Notes under the pieces: model-generated
What the model saw: the letters and a program-made list of their open reading frames with translations, nothing else
Told to the model about the DNA's origin: nothing
Databases searched by the model: none
Part shown: positions 31,885-43,200 of the stretch, piece by piece
How the letters are laid out: each line of letters opens with the position of its first letter
How positions within the stretch are numbered: the first letter of the stretch is position 1
Program-made: the position numbers and the translations under genes
Assembly: GCA_963662175.1 (NCBI GenBank)
Contig: OY759224.1
Coordinates: 9,226,550-9,290,549, forward strand
Length of the DNA stretch: 64,000 nt
Source: Aradus depressus
Lineage: Eukaryota; Arthropoda; Insecta; Hemiptera; Aradidae
Reading direction: 5' to 3'

Positions 31885-32223
31885 TGCTTCCTTTTCTTGA
31901 ATAAGTCGAACCCCGAGCGAGCCGGGCAGGGTCCACTAGTTGGACCAATGGTATCAAAAGATTCCAACTAGCTGCCACTTAATCCAGAGCTGCTGAGGTA
32001 GCAGGAGCCGACCAGGGGTAGGGTCAGGGCGTCAACAGCCCCGGACAGAACTCGAGCTCGCCAGGGGTCTAAAAATGATTGAGGACAGTGGCGTCTTGGT
32101 AGTGTCACCTAGTAACTTAAAGGTGAGCTACCATCACGGGAAATCACATTTGACTGGGGAAGTTATTCTAGTTGTTCTCGGCTCGTGCGAAAATGTCACG
32201 GGTTGAGAGTTGGTTTCAATATA
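31885..32223. other. GC-rich flank of the R1-clade insertion
   Basis: 31,885-31,967 is the 5' part of the split open frame. 31,968-32,110 is GC-rich without a frame. ACTGGGGAAGTTATTCTAG at about 32,153 resembles an F1 end. No other feature is seen. Confidence 0.4.
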
Positions 32224-33169
32224 CAGTAGAACCTCGATATAACGTTGTTCGATATAGCGTTTTTCTCGATAAAACGTTTTCTGGATCAGGTCCCGACCAA
32301 ATGAAGGCTTATTCAATGCATTTTTCATTTGATACAACGTTTCTCGATGTAACGTTTATCGCGATATAACGTTTGCTTTTCGGCAGGTAAAATGTTTCTA
32401 TGCCTCAATAAAGCGTTTTTTTCCACGAAAATTGCGAACTAAAAAAATAAAAATAAAAAATCGAAGAAGAATACGTATCCGGTGTAGTAAGAAGGGCGAC
32501 CGGAGTCATAGACTTTACCAAGAAAACCCCACCTACTCTTTCACCATTCCCACCCACCACCCCCTTTCCCTACCCCGTTCTGTTTCCAATCTCAGTTTGT
32601 TTTTTAACTTCAGAGTGAAAGAGTGATTTTTATTGTCCTTCCTGGATTGCGTTTCTTTTCCTTTTTTAATTGCGATGCCTCCCAAACGCAAGTCCTTGTC
32701 GATAGAAGAGAAAATGAGGATAACTGACGAAGTGGAGAAGAACCCTGCGGTCACAAAAGTTGAGATGGCCAAACAGCTGAACATTCCGGTAACAACGCTT
32801 CAGCACATCTTGCTGAAAAAAAATGAAACTAAGAATTTCACCACATCTGCAGGAACTAGCGTCGAAAAGAAGAAGAGGATGAAGAAGGGCAAATTTTCGG
32901 ATTTGGAAGAAGGTTTGATAAAATGGTTTCGGCAACAACGGGCAGCCAACATTCCAATTTCGGAGCCATTTCTCCAAGAAAAAGCGCTGATACTGGCTGA
33001 AAAACTTAATGTAATTGCCCATTTTAAAGCATCACCCGGCTGGTTAGCGAATTTAAGAGCCGACATGGTATTTCATCCAAAGTGATCAGTGGCGAGTCAG
33101 AAGCAAAATAGCAAAATCAGAAGGAAGTGAAGCAGCAGTACTCGAACGACGTTATATCGAGGTTTTACT
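32224..33169 (+). mobile_element. Tigger/pogo DNA transposon, internally deleted
   Basis: CAGTAGAACCTCGATATAAC at the left end and CAGTAAAACCTCGATATAAC inverted at the right end are the terminal repeats. TA is duplicated at 32,222-32,223 and 33,170-33,171. The 946-bp body keeps only the start of the transposase, so the DDE catalytic domain is lost. The TIR sequence and TA target match the pogo/Tigger group. Confidence 0.9.
32675..33085 (+). pseudogene. Tigger transposase N-terminus (CENP-B-type DNA-binding)
   Basis: The frame from ATG 32,675 starts MPPKRKSLSIEEKMRITDEV and continues NPAVTKVEMAKQLNIPVTTL, a pipsqueak/CENP-B N-terminal helix-turn-helix of about 55 residues. A second CENP-B-type helix-turn-helix follows, from about LEEGLIKWFRQQRAANIPI to SPGWLANLRADM. 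This pair binds the element's terminal repeats. The open frame stops six residues past it, where an intact Tigger would continue into the DDE domain, so about two thirds of the protein is absent. It may be translated as a DNA-binding-only peptide. The MSFLD Met 14 codons upstream is a weaker start, since the family begins MPPKRK. Confidence 0.88.
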
Positions 33170-33171
33170 GT

Positions 33172-33174
33172 ACA

Positions 33175-33214
<40 letters not shown>

Positions 33215-35284
33215 TTAAATATTTGTTATTGTTACATTGTTTTCTATATCTCGCACATTGGGACCTGATGAAGAGACGAGGATTTTCATAAAAATTGGTG
33301 ACAAGACCTACTTAGTTAGCTATAACTTCCCCTATGCTTTGTGTAGGTGGAGGAAATAAAAATGTGTAAATGTCTGATGTGGAAGATCAATTATAGGGGT
33401 GGAGGATAGGGGTTGGGGGCTGGAAATTGTAGGAAAGAGGAGTGGGGGTGGGTTATCGGATAGGAAGCCCATCAGAATGCAAATATAGAGCTAACCTAAG
33501 CTAACCTTTCTTATCTCCAGGAGAGGAAAACTAGGAAGTAGTAGGTCTGGGCGACAGTCGATAGTTGGCCACTATCGATAGTCCGATATTATCAGTGGAA
33601 AACTATCAATAATTTAGTAAGTTGCAGCTTTTCATAAAAAATAGTTTCCAATTTCAATATGATTATTTTATTTTTATTTTTTCAAGTAAATCTACCTAAT
33701 TTAAATTAATCTGTGTTATTGAGGATGAAAAAGGAATAAAAATATCATCGAATAAGTAATTGTTCTTTCAAATTGAACTTTTATTTTATGGAAATAACAG
33801 TTTCTGTTGAAAATAATATTAACACAATAAATAAACTTCAAAAACACTTATTGTAGATAATCAAAAAACAATGAAGTAAGTACAATGGCATTAGATTCAA
33901 CAATTTTCATTTCAATCAACAACTTTTATGAAACAATGTAATGATGTACTGTCTATTACTAGCAGTGGAAGCCGAGAACAGACATCAAAAACACTTGAGG
34001 GCGGAAATTCTAGTTGTGTTAAAACTGGACAAAAACCCTCATAAAAAAACCTATATTTCCGATTAGGAAAAGTCTGGAGTCTAGATGATCGTCACTTCTG
34101 CTGGGAAAGGGGTGTGAGAGTGAAAATAAGAAAAATAGATAAAAAGAAAAACGAGGAAATTTAATCTTCAAATAAACTCAAAAATCAACTTCAAAATAAA
34201 TAATAGACTGGTGAAATATCTAGTACAAAGGATCCCTCTAAAGAATTATATATATAATAATTTCAAATATACTTCATTTATAATACAATATACAGCACCT
34301 GCGAGGGGCAAGTTACTCTCTCTAGCTCAACAAGGAATAGAATGAGTGAAATAATGTTGGTTGATGGCCTACCTAGGAGGTGAGCGCTCCCGGTGTACAA
34401 CCGTTCAATCAACATACATTTCCGAACGATTATCGGTCATGAGGTAGGGTGCGTTCCATATCATGGATCTAATCCATATATGTGTACCATATATGTAACG
34501 AAATGAAACTTCGTTACAACAATATCAAAAAATTAATAACTAATTGACGAAAAATACTTTTGTAAAACTTTATGGAACAGCAGTGATCCAGCTTCTGCAG
34601 TGAATTGTTTGGTTTTGGGTGTTGAGTTATCAGTGGAATTTAATTTATTCTGACGCCCTGATTTAATTCCAAAATTAAAGAAGCAGGTTCTCGGATGTGC
34701 GTGCTTCGCGTCTCAGTTCCCTAAATCAGAGTAAATTACTCGGCCGTGTATTGTGACTCTACAAATAATGGTGGCATTTATAACTAAGTGCGGCATTTGA
34801 GGCCACGGTCCATATTGATTTTAAGCCCATGCGGTCGATTGGTTTCGGAGGGAGAGCTCAATTTGCGATGGGATGTGCATTACCGGTGACTCACAGTAGA
34901 GTTATTAATAATTATTTTTTAAATCACATAATTTATCTTATTTTTTTCTCAAAATAGAGATAATAAAAGTCTGAACTCATTAAAGTTATCTAGGTGTGAC
35001 AAATTACCGACTGATATGGGAGACTGTGGCCTCTGGGAACGTTCAGTATCTAGTTGTCCATATTTCACAGGTTTCTGTAGCCGTCAGTCTCTATTAATAT
35101 ACGTGAGTGGACCTGTTACTCACGACTATCTTGAGGGGGTGGCCAGAAAAGGTTTTTTTCTACTCACCACTCACCCTTCCTGTTATCAGAAGTCTGGTCT
35201 GCTCCTATCACAGGAACACTTAAGCTGTAGGGCTTCTGTTTCACCCCTCGACACTTCCCTTATCTTCTTGGGGGAAGAAAAAAA
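33172..35284. other. No gene recognised; small repeats
   Basis: A (TA)n-T-run follows the Tigger element (33,172-33,216). ACTTCCCCTATGCTTTGTG near 33,327 is an F1 end. TCGATAGT-TGGCC-ACTATCGA near 33,558-33,578 is a short hairpin. The rest has only short frames, including 35,016-35,345 (109 codons, no domain). Confidence 0.45.
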
Positions 35285-35345
35285 CAAAGGGGGCTTCCAT
35301 AAATTAGGTAACGCAATTTTGAAAACTGACCCCCCCGTAACGTAA
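35285..35345 (+). repeat. Possible Harbinger-like MITE fragment
   Basis: GGGGGCTTCCATAAATTAGG and TAACGCAATTTTGA recall the Harbinger-like element end at 24,488 (GGGGCAGTTTACAAACTACG, CACGCAATTTTGAGG), followed by a C-run. Confidence 0.4.
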
Positions 35346-35462
35346 CATTACATAACTTCCCCTATACTTTATATACCTGGGAAAGTAAAAAGTAATAAAA
35401 AATCATACAGAACTTCCATTTTTCATAATTATAAGTGGAAATTGCTAGAAAGCCTTTATATA

Positions 35463-36135
35463 CAGTAGAACCTCTTTAAGTCGAACCTCGATGAGTCGAT
35501 AACCTCCAAAACTCGAAAAAAAGTTTTGTTCCTTTCCCTTCAAGCCCCAAAATCTCCATTATCCGAAATCTCAACCCTCTATTAGTCGAAATAATCAGTG
35601 AGTCCGTACAAGCCATTTTGGTACATATTTTCCCTCTATAACTCGAAAAAATAAATTGGACCTCTGTATCTTGAACATAGCAATGTTTTATTTTACAACC
35701 TTTACAACTCGATTATTTGAAACTTATTACCTCTATAGCCCGAATAAAATTTAGTTACCAACTTTAAGAATTTGCCGACAATGTACACCATTGTTTCTTA
35801 GAAAACAATTTAGGAGTATACAATAAATAGGATTACCAATTATCTAAAGCAAAAAAAATTACTGACTTTTTTTAATACCTACATATACTACGTATTTTTT
35901 ATTTTAAGGATGTTTTGAAATAATGTTGATTTATAATAAATATAAATATGTTTGTTACCTCTGTAACTTGAATTTTTATTTATTTCACCTCTCTAACTCA
36001 AAATTAGTTAGAATGAATCTTAACCTCTACAAGTCGAATCAAAATCCGCCTGTCGAAATCCTCCATAAGTCGAAAACTCTATAACTCGAATTTTTTGGCG
36101 TTTCCCTTGATGTTCGACTTATAGAGGTTCTTTTG
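35463..36135. mobile_element. Tigger-type MITE, copy 1
   Basis: CAGTAGAACCTCTTTAAGTC at the left, and the inverse of CAGTAGAACCTCTATAAGTC with two changes at the right, flanked by TA (35,461-35,462 and 36,136-36,137). It is 673 bp and noncoding. Internal blocks repeat short forms of ACCTCTATAACTCGAA. A copy about 90% alike by eye lies at 56,653-57,273. Confidence 0.85.
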
Positions 36136-36139
36136 TATA

Positions 36140-36926
36140 ATGTTTGTCGATTTTTTTATACAATAAACTATAAATTTCTGGGGGTATTGAGGGTCAGTCA
36201 ATGAAGAAAACACTATTCAAATGCCAACGTTTCGATATATTTCATATCATCATCAGGGCCTAACAAACATGGGGGTATCAAGATTAGAAAAATATAATGG
36301 GTGATCGATTAAAATTATATATAGGTACATAAATATACATTCACTCATACAACTCCACATAAATACATATATACATCCTAATACATTCACATACATATAC
36401 ACATTGATGAACAACAAGGAAACTTACTATGAATATAGATGGTTGAGGAGAAGGCATGAAGACTGTGAGGTCTTACGTTCAACTAAGGGTACAGAAGGGT
36501 CGAGGGTAACAGATAATAAATCCGGGGAAAACCCCAGCTAACGGCACTTAAATTTGAAGAGAACTACTTACGGGCTAACAGATATTTTACTATGTTGAGA
36601 AAAAATAAAATAAAATAAAAACTCTATAATTATATAAATAGTAACATAATTTAACTTATTAAGTAAATGAAGAATTTTAGACAGAAGTGACACTAACATG
36701 GAATAAACGATATGTTTATAAGTGCAAAATATGTGCAAAATTGTGTATATTCCGAAAATCACAGATTGGTACCAGAAATTCTTACTGAAACAAGTAGTCA
36801 CTGTGAGGCTATCCATTACAGGACATCAACTGGTCACTATCTCACATTCTCTACGTATTCAGTGAAAGACAGTTGACGTAGCCCTACGTTGTAGGTTGCG
36901 GCGTATATTCCCTTTCATTTTTATCT
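36140..36926. other. No gene recognised; hammerhead-like motif
   Basis: On the minus strand, 36,256-36,229 reads CTGATGA, a 5-bp stem GATAT/ATATC, then GAAAC, the layout of hammerhead ribozyme conserved cores with one extra T. CCAACGTTTCG next to CATCATCAGG is often seen at the ends of Penelope-like and related arthropod elements. The remainder, including the 82-codon minus frame at 36,568-36,816, shows no known domain. Confidence 0.35.
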
Positions 36927-37571
36927 ACATGAATCACCAGCAATGTACTTCCCCAGAAAGAATTAATCAATTAATTTTCAGCTTTCCCTCCAAAAACAGT
37001 CGAACGTTTGCGCTAATATTCAACATTTGACTTACATAAGGGCTCCTAAATTCTCATACTAAATTTTCTGATGATAAATTCATTACATCGGCAGTTATCA
37101 GGGTTTTTGAATTGAGCCCTTTCCTTTGAACCCCCCTTCCCTTTAGCCGATATTGCTGAAATTTGTCAAGTTATGTCCTCATTGGATTTCCACTTTAAAT
37201 ATGAAATTTGATGTCGATACAATCATTACATCGGCAGTTATCAGGGTTTTTGAATTGAGCCCTTTCCTCTGAACCCCCCTTCCCTTTAGCCGATGGTTTA
37301 TTCATTATATCGGCAGTTATTAGAAGATTTATGTTATGCCTTCCCCTTTACCCCATCTTCCCTTTGGTCAATTTGGCTGAAAAACAATAGATGTCGTCTT
37401 CAGAGGGTTCTGATTACACATATAAAATTTTGTGTCCATAAATTCATTCTATAGGGTGTTATCGTGTTCACAGACAGACAGACATTTTTTTCCCCATATT
37501 TGGAATCTATAGGTCGAAAAACTAGAAATTCCTTTGAAAACTTCCCCTATACTTCAAATAGCAGGGGGAAA
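36927..37571 (-). repeat. F1 repeat, near full-length copy
   Basis: The minus-strand copy has both ends: GAATCACCAGCAATGTACTT with CCCCAGAAAG at one side and CTTCCCCTATACTTCAAATA with GCAGGGGGAA at the other. Four internal subrepeats are visible, two almost identical (ATCGGCAGTTATCAGGGTTT then TTGAATTGAGCCCTTTCCT). It spans about 645 bp. Confidence 0.8.
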
Positions 37572-37937
37572 AAAAATTGTAAAATTTACAATAACCACAA
37601 CATGGACCCTTCGTATATTTCCTTGTATTGGTGTCAGGTGTGGGGTGAGAGGGGGTGTTTCGAGATGAAGAGAGTGTCACCCTTATAGAAAACAATTCAC
37701 TTTGTCCCCAGCTAGAGAGGCAAGGTGGCGCCCTGTAGACTACGTGCCTAAGTGGTCCCAAGGAGAAGACCTGCATACTAAGCAGACTAGGTGAGTCCTC
37801 TTCTTATAGGATCCGCTTACCTATAACCTGTCAAATGCTTCCATTCGGCACCTCTCTCAGCTTTACACATCCTCCATATAAGATTATATTAAAAAATACA
37901 AATAAATAAATAAATACAAATATAGAATCCGTGCTTT
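37572..37937. other. No gene recognised
   Basis: Mixed sequence with short frames on both strands (37,464-37,776) that carry no domain. An A-rich stretch lies at about 37,890-37,925. Confidence 0.4.
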
Positions 37938-38455
37938 TTAACTTCCTCAGCTAAACGATGTATAAGGGAACTTGTAAAGGGTCAGAAATTCGATGTTGAA
38001 TTTTCAACGGAATTTCATGCTTTCATAAATACATTTTTGCGATCAGTGTCAATATAGTGGAAAACTACTAAAAAAACTACGTTAGTAAATCAAGTAGTAA
38101 AACCGCTATTTTATTTTATTTTTGAACAGTGAGAATAAAATTCCGTTTCCGTGTAAAGGGTTTCCTATAACATAAACATTTTTAGTTGAAGTTAAAATTT
38201 TTTTATTGTATCTATTGACTTCAAGAAGTGGGGAAAGACATAAAAAAAATTAATTTCTTTATGAGTTATACTTTTTTTCAAAAAGAGAAGAGCAATGTTT
38301 AGTTATTCGAAAGTCTTCTTTCTTCCTGGTATCGTAATCATGACTAGTATTGTTGAGAGGGAAAATATTTTTATGTACATTCATAAAAATTCCAAATCGA
38401 ATTTTTGAACAATTAATTAACTTCCCCTATACATCGTCTAACTGGGGAAGAAAAA
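37938..38455. repeat. Composite: two inverted F1 ends around an F2 copy
   Basis: ACTTCCTCAGCTAAACGATG with TATAAGGGAACTTG at 37,940 is mirrored by CTTCCCCTATACATCGTCTA with ACTGGGGAAG at 38,425-38,452. The inverted ends enclose 38,105-38,345, a copy of F2. Either F2 inserted into F1, or this is a mobile unit with F1-like ends and different cargo. Confidence 0.55.
38105..38345 (+). repeat. F2 repeat, reference copy
   Basis: GAACAGTGAGAATAAAATTC, CGTGTAAAGGG, AACATTTTTAGTTGAAG, ATTGTATCTATTGACTTCAA, TTTATGAGTTATACTTTTTT and AAAAAGAGAAGAGCAATG, in this order. Partial relatives lie at 13,230, 21,157 and 60,309. Confidence 0.6.
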
Positions 38456-38691
38456 TAGCATTGTCTTTTTCCGATATTTGAACTACTATATGCCTTATTC
38501 CACAAGTGAATAATTGAAAATTGCAACGTTATGAAGGTGCAGTCTTGGACTGGCCTAGATTTCACCGTAGGCCGTTTCAGTGTTGATAACTATTCTATAA
38601 ATAATGATAACGATAACCCCGCATTCGTTAGCTGACAGATCTAGTGGATGTATATGATATACAGAGATAAAGTGGATTGAAATATCTGTAC

Positions 38692-39732
38692 TTCCCCAGA
38701 TATACGAAGATTTTTCAACGGTTGTGTTTTCCGACCTCTAGAAAAAAAATATGTCTGTGAACAAGATAACTCTCGTTAGAATGAATTTATGGAGACAAAA
38801 TTCTTTATGTGAATCCAGAACGCTCTAAAGACGACACCTATTGTTTTTCGGCCTAAGAGTAGAGTGGGGGATTAGGGGGAAATCTTACGATAAATATTAT
38901 AATATAATAATTGCCGATAGAATGAATGTATCGTCACGAAATTTTATATGTGAAACCAAGACCACATAAGGACAAAACCTATCGATTTTCAGAGGGCGCC
39001 GGTAGCTCAGTGGTATGCGTGCTTGACTTCTGAGCTCAAGAACGTGGGTTCGTAACCCGACCGAGGCCCTTAGTTTATTTTATCTGGGAGGTAAAATAAA
39101 CTTAAGCACGCCGTCCTTCGGATAGGACGTTAAGCGATGGTGCCGAGCCTGTACGATGTCAGGTACTCGTTAAACACCCCTACCCTAGGTGAATAAAAAT
39201 TTAGAGTAGACAAAATTTAGGACTCCCACAGTAGTGTCGGGCTCATGTCCACCAGAGTGACGAAAGAGCGCTCTGGTAGTAGGCGATATGACCTCAGTTA
39301 AAGCCCGGGCATGAGTCATAAAACCTAACCTAACCTATCAATTTTCAGTCAAATCAATTGAAGGGAAAGGAGGATTAGGGAGAGGCTTGACACAAAAACT
39401 CTAATAACTGCCGTTGTAATGAATGTATCGACACAAAATTTCTCATTTGAATTTAATACTACCTAAGGACGATACATCAATTTTCAGTGGAATCGGACAG
39501 AGGGGAGGATCAAATGGGGGCTCAGCTCAAAAACCCCAATATCTGAGGTAACGAATGTATCGACATGAAATTTCATAGTTAAAGTCAAAACCCCATGGGA
39601 ACATAACCTGTCAAATTTCAGCGATATCAACCAGAGGGAAGGGAGTTCAGGAGAGCGGGCTTAATTCCAAAAACTCTAATTTCTGCCGATGTATTGAATT
39701 TATCGAAACAAAATTTATGAGCATTCAGGAGC
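38692..39732 (+). repeat. F1 repeat, longest copy, split by a SINE
   Basis: Starts ACTTCCCCAGATATACGAAG. Without the SINE it is about 700 bp with five subrepeats, each holding a form of GAATGTATCGACACGAAATT, an AACTCAAAACCC-type block, a CAATTTTCAG block and a purine-rich GAAGGGAGG block. It ends in TTTATGAGCATTCAGGA without the terminal CTGGGGAAGTAC. Confidence 0.8.
38993..39334 (+). repeat. S1 SINE, full length, with target duplication
   Basis: A complete copy: head, B-box variant GGTTCGTAACCC, body and AACCTAACCTAA tail. Target duplication CTATCGATTTTCAG (left) and CTATCAATTTTCAG (right) lies in F1 sequence, 14 bp with one mismatch. The SINE is therefore younger than F1. Confidence 0.92.
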
Positions 39733-40268
39733 GTTGGCGTAGCTAAGGGGGCAGGAATGGGCACGCCCCCCCCCCCCAGAAAATCGCGATCTAATGTGCC
39801 TAATTAAAAAAAATTATAATATATATAACGTCAACTCCACCACAGTCAAACATTACAGACAAGACAAGGATATGTAAAGCTTCAGTTCCCAGTCAAACGT
39901 TATTCTGATTCAAATTACGGTTTCTTTAAGTTTGGACTTCAACGAATGCTGCCAATCGGCGAAGTATGAGAGTTTACCGAACGCATCGTCGTGCGTGTCA
40001 CAACAAAACGGTAATTTTAAAATCTCTCCCAAAAACTCCGCACGGCAGTGCAATGTTTACCTAAAATAAAAAGACTATTAAGAACTAACTGCATTTTTTA
40101 GAATGTAATCAATGAAAGCTGTAAAAAGGGAAAATAATTGTTTTTTTTTTACAGTACATTTAGTGCTATCAGCTGAACGAGAATGAAATGGTAAAAAATA
40201 AATTTCAGCTGAAAAAAGTGTTGGACCGATTTTCTGAAAAAAAAAAAAAAAAATTAATGCTTATTTAA
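39733..40268. other. No gene recognised; left flank of satellite
   Basis: GCGTAGCTAAGGGGGC and a 12-C run near 39,765 belong to a common C-tract repeat end. A 17-A run at about 40,239-40,255 lies 14 bp before the satellite array. Confidence 0.45.
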
Positions 40269-43200
40269 TTGAGGATACTTAGGTACTTACTACTGCTTAT
40301 TGTACAAGACTGGATGACTAGACTATTGAGGATACTTAGGTACTTACTACTACTTATTGTACAAGACTGGATGACTAGACTATTGAGGATACTTAGGTAC
40401 TTACTACTACTTATTGTACAAGACTGGATGACTAGACTATTGAGGATACTTAGGTACTTACTACTGCTTATTGTACAAGACTGGATGACTAGACTATTGA
40501 GGATACTTAGGTACTTACTACTGCTTATTGTACAAGACTGGATGACTAGACTATTGAGGATACTTAGGTACTTACTACTACTTATTGTACAAGACTGGAT
40601 GACTAGACTATTGAGGATACTTAGGTACTTACTACTGCTTATTGTACAAGACTGGATGACTAGACTATTGAGGATACTTAGGTACTTACTACTGCTTATT
40701 GTACAAGACTGGATGACTAGACTATTGAGGATACTTAGGTACTTACTACTACTTATTGTACAAGACTGGATGACTAGACTATTGAGGATACTTAGGTACT
40801 TACTACTACTTATTGTACAAGACTGGATGACTAGACTATTGAGGATACTTAGGTACTTACTACTGCTTATTGTACAAGACTGGATGACTAGACTATTGAG
40901 GATACTTAGGTACTTACTACTGCTTATTGTACAAGACTGGATGACTAGACTATTGAGGATACTTAGGTACTTACTACTACTTATTGTACAAGACTGGATG
41001 ACTAGACTATTGAGGATACTTAGGTACTTACTACTACTTATTGTACAAGACTGGATGACTAGACTATTGAGGATACTTAGGTACTTACTACTACTTATTG
41101 TACAAGACTGGATGACTAGACTATTGAGGATACTTAGGTACTTACTACTACTTATTGTACAAGACTGGATGACTAGACTATTGAGGATACTTAGGTACTT
41201 ACTACTGCTTATTGTACAAGACTGGATGACTAGACTATTGAGGATACTTAGGTACTTACTACTGCTTATTGTACAAGACTGGATGACTAGACTATTGAGG
41301 ATACTTAGGTACTTACTACTACTTATTGTACAAGACTGGATGACTAGACTATTGAGGATACTTAGGTACTTACTACTACTTATTGTACAAGACTGGATGA
41401 CTAGACTATTGAGGATACTTAGGTACTTACTACTGCTTATTGTACAAGACTGGATGACTAGACTATTGAGGATACTTAGGTACTTACTACTGCTTATTGT
41501 ACAAGACTGGATGACTAGACTATTGAGGATACTTAGGTACTTACTACTACTTATTGTACAAGACTGGATGACTAGACTATTGAGGATACTTAGGTACTTA
41601 CTACTGCTTATTGTACAAGACTGGATGACTAGACTATTGAGGATACTTAGGTACTTACTACTGCTTATTGTACAAGACTGGATGACTAGACTATTGAGGA
41701 TACTTAGGTACTTACTACTACTTATTGTACAAGACTGGATGACTAGACTATTGAGGATACTTAGGTACTTACTACTACTTATTGTACAAGACTGGATGAC
41801 TAGACTATTGAGGATACTTAGGTACTTACTACTACTTATTGTACAAGACTGGATGACTAGACTATTGAGGATACTTAGGTACTTACTACTGCTTATTGTA
41901 CAAGACTGGATGACTAGACTATTGAGGATACTTAGGTACTTACTACTACTTATTGTACAAGACTGGATGACTAGACTATTGAGGATACTTAGGTACTTAC
42001 TACTACTTATTGTACAAGACTGGATGACTAGACTATTGAGGATACTTAGGTACTTACTACTGCTTATTGTACAAGACTGGATGACTAGACTATTGAGGAT
42101 ACTTAGGTACTTACTACTACTTATTGTACAAGACTGGATGACTAGACTATTGAGGATACTTAGGTACTTACTACTGCTTATTGTACAAGACTGGATGACT
42201 AGACTATTGAGGATACTTAGGTACTTACTACTGCTTATTGTACAAGACTGGATGACTAGACTATTGAGGATACTTAGGTACTTACTACTGCTTATTGTAC
42301 AAGACTGGATGACTAGACTATTGAGGATACTTAGGTACTTACTACTGCTTATTGTACAAGACTGGATGACTAGACTATTGAGGATACTTAGGTACTTACT
42401 ACTACTTATTGTACAAGACTGGATGACTAGACTATTGAGGATACTTAGGTACTTACTACTACTTATTGTACAAGACTGGATGACTAGACTATTGAGGATA
42501 CTTAGGTACTTACTACTACTTATTGTACAAGACTGGATGACTAGACTATTGAGGATACTTAGGTACTTACTACTACTTATTGTACAAGACTGGATGACTA
42601 GACTATTGAGGATACTTAGGTACTTACTACTACTTATTGTACAAGACTGGATGACTAGACTATTGAGGATACTTAGGTACTTACTACTACTTATTGTACA
42701 AGACTGGATGACTAGACTATTGAGGATACTTAGGTACTTACTACTACTTATTGTACAAGACTGGATGACTAGACTATTGAGGATACTTAGGTACTTACTA
42801 CTACTTATTGTACAAGACTGGATGACTAGACTATTGAGGATACTTAGGTACTTACTACTACTTATTGTACAAGACTGGATGACTAGACTATTGAGGATAC
42901 TTAGGTACTTACTACTACTTATTGTACAAGACTGGATGACTAGACTATTGAGGATACTTAGGTACTTACTACTACTTATTGTACAAGACTGGATGACTAG
43001 ACTATTGAGGATACTTAGGTACTTACTACTACTTATTGTACAAGACTGGATGACTAGACTATTGAGGATACTTAGGTACTTACTACTACTTATTGTACAA
43101 GACTGGATGACTAGACTATTGAGGATACTTAGGTACTTACTACTACTTATTGTACAAGACTGGATGACTAGACTATTGAGGATACTTAGGTACTTACTAC

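Larger units (their letters stand above)
27698..31967 (-). pseudogene. Unidentified open frame split by the R1-clade element
   Basis: On the minus strand an ATG at 31,967-31,965 opens MESFDTIGPTSGPC, GFDLFKKRKQSAED and reaches the 15-bp target duplication at 31,884-31,870. Past the R1-clade element the same frame continues from 27,804 as NASERKLVSNLSIQL, KPRESPQHLPRLPV, YFWVAGSADQ to about 27,698, then runs into AT-rich DNA. The rejoined reading is about 65-70 codons. GC-rich sequence of 31,968-32,110 precedes it. It may be the ORF1 start of another LINE or an exon of a host gene. I recognise neither. Confidence 0.4.

Noticed and set aside
28384..31900. Plus-strand open frames across 28.4-31.9 kb
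   Set aside because: They are antisense shadows of the GC-rich R1-clade ORFs and carry no domains.
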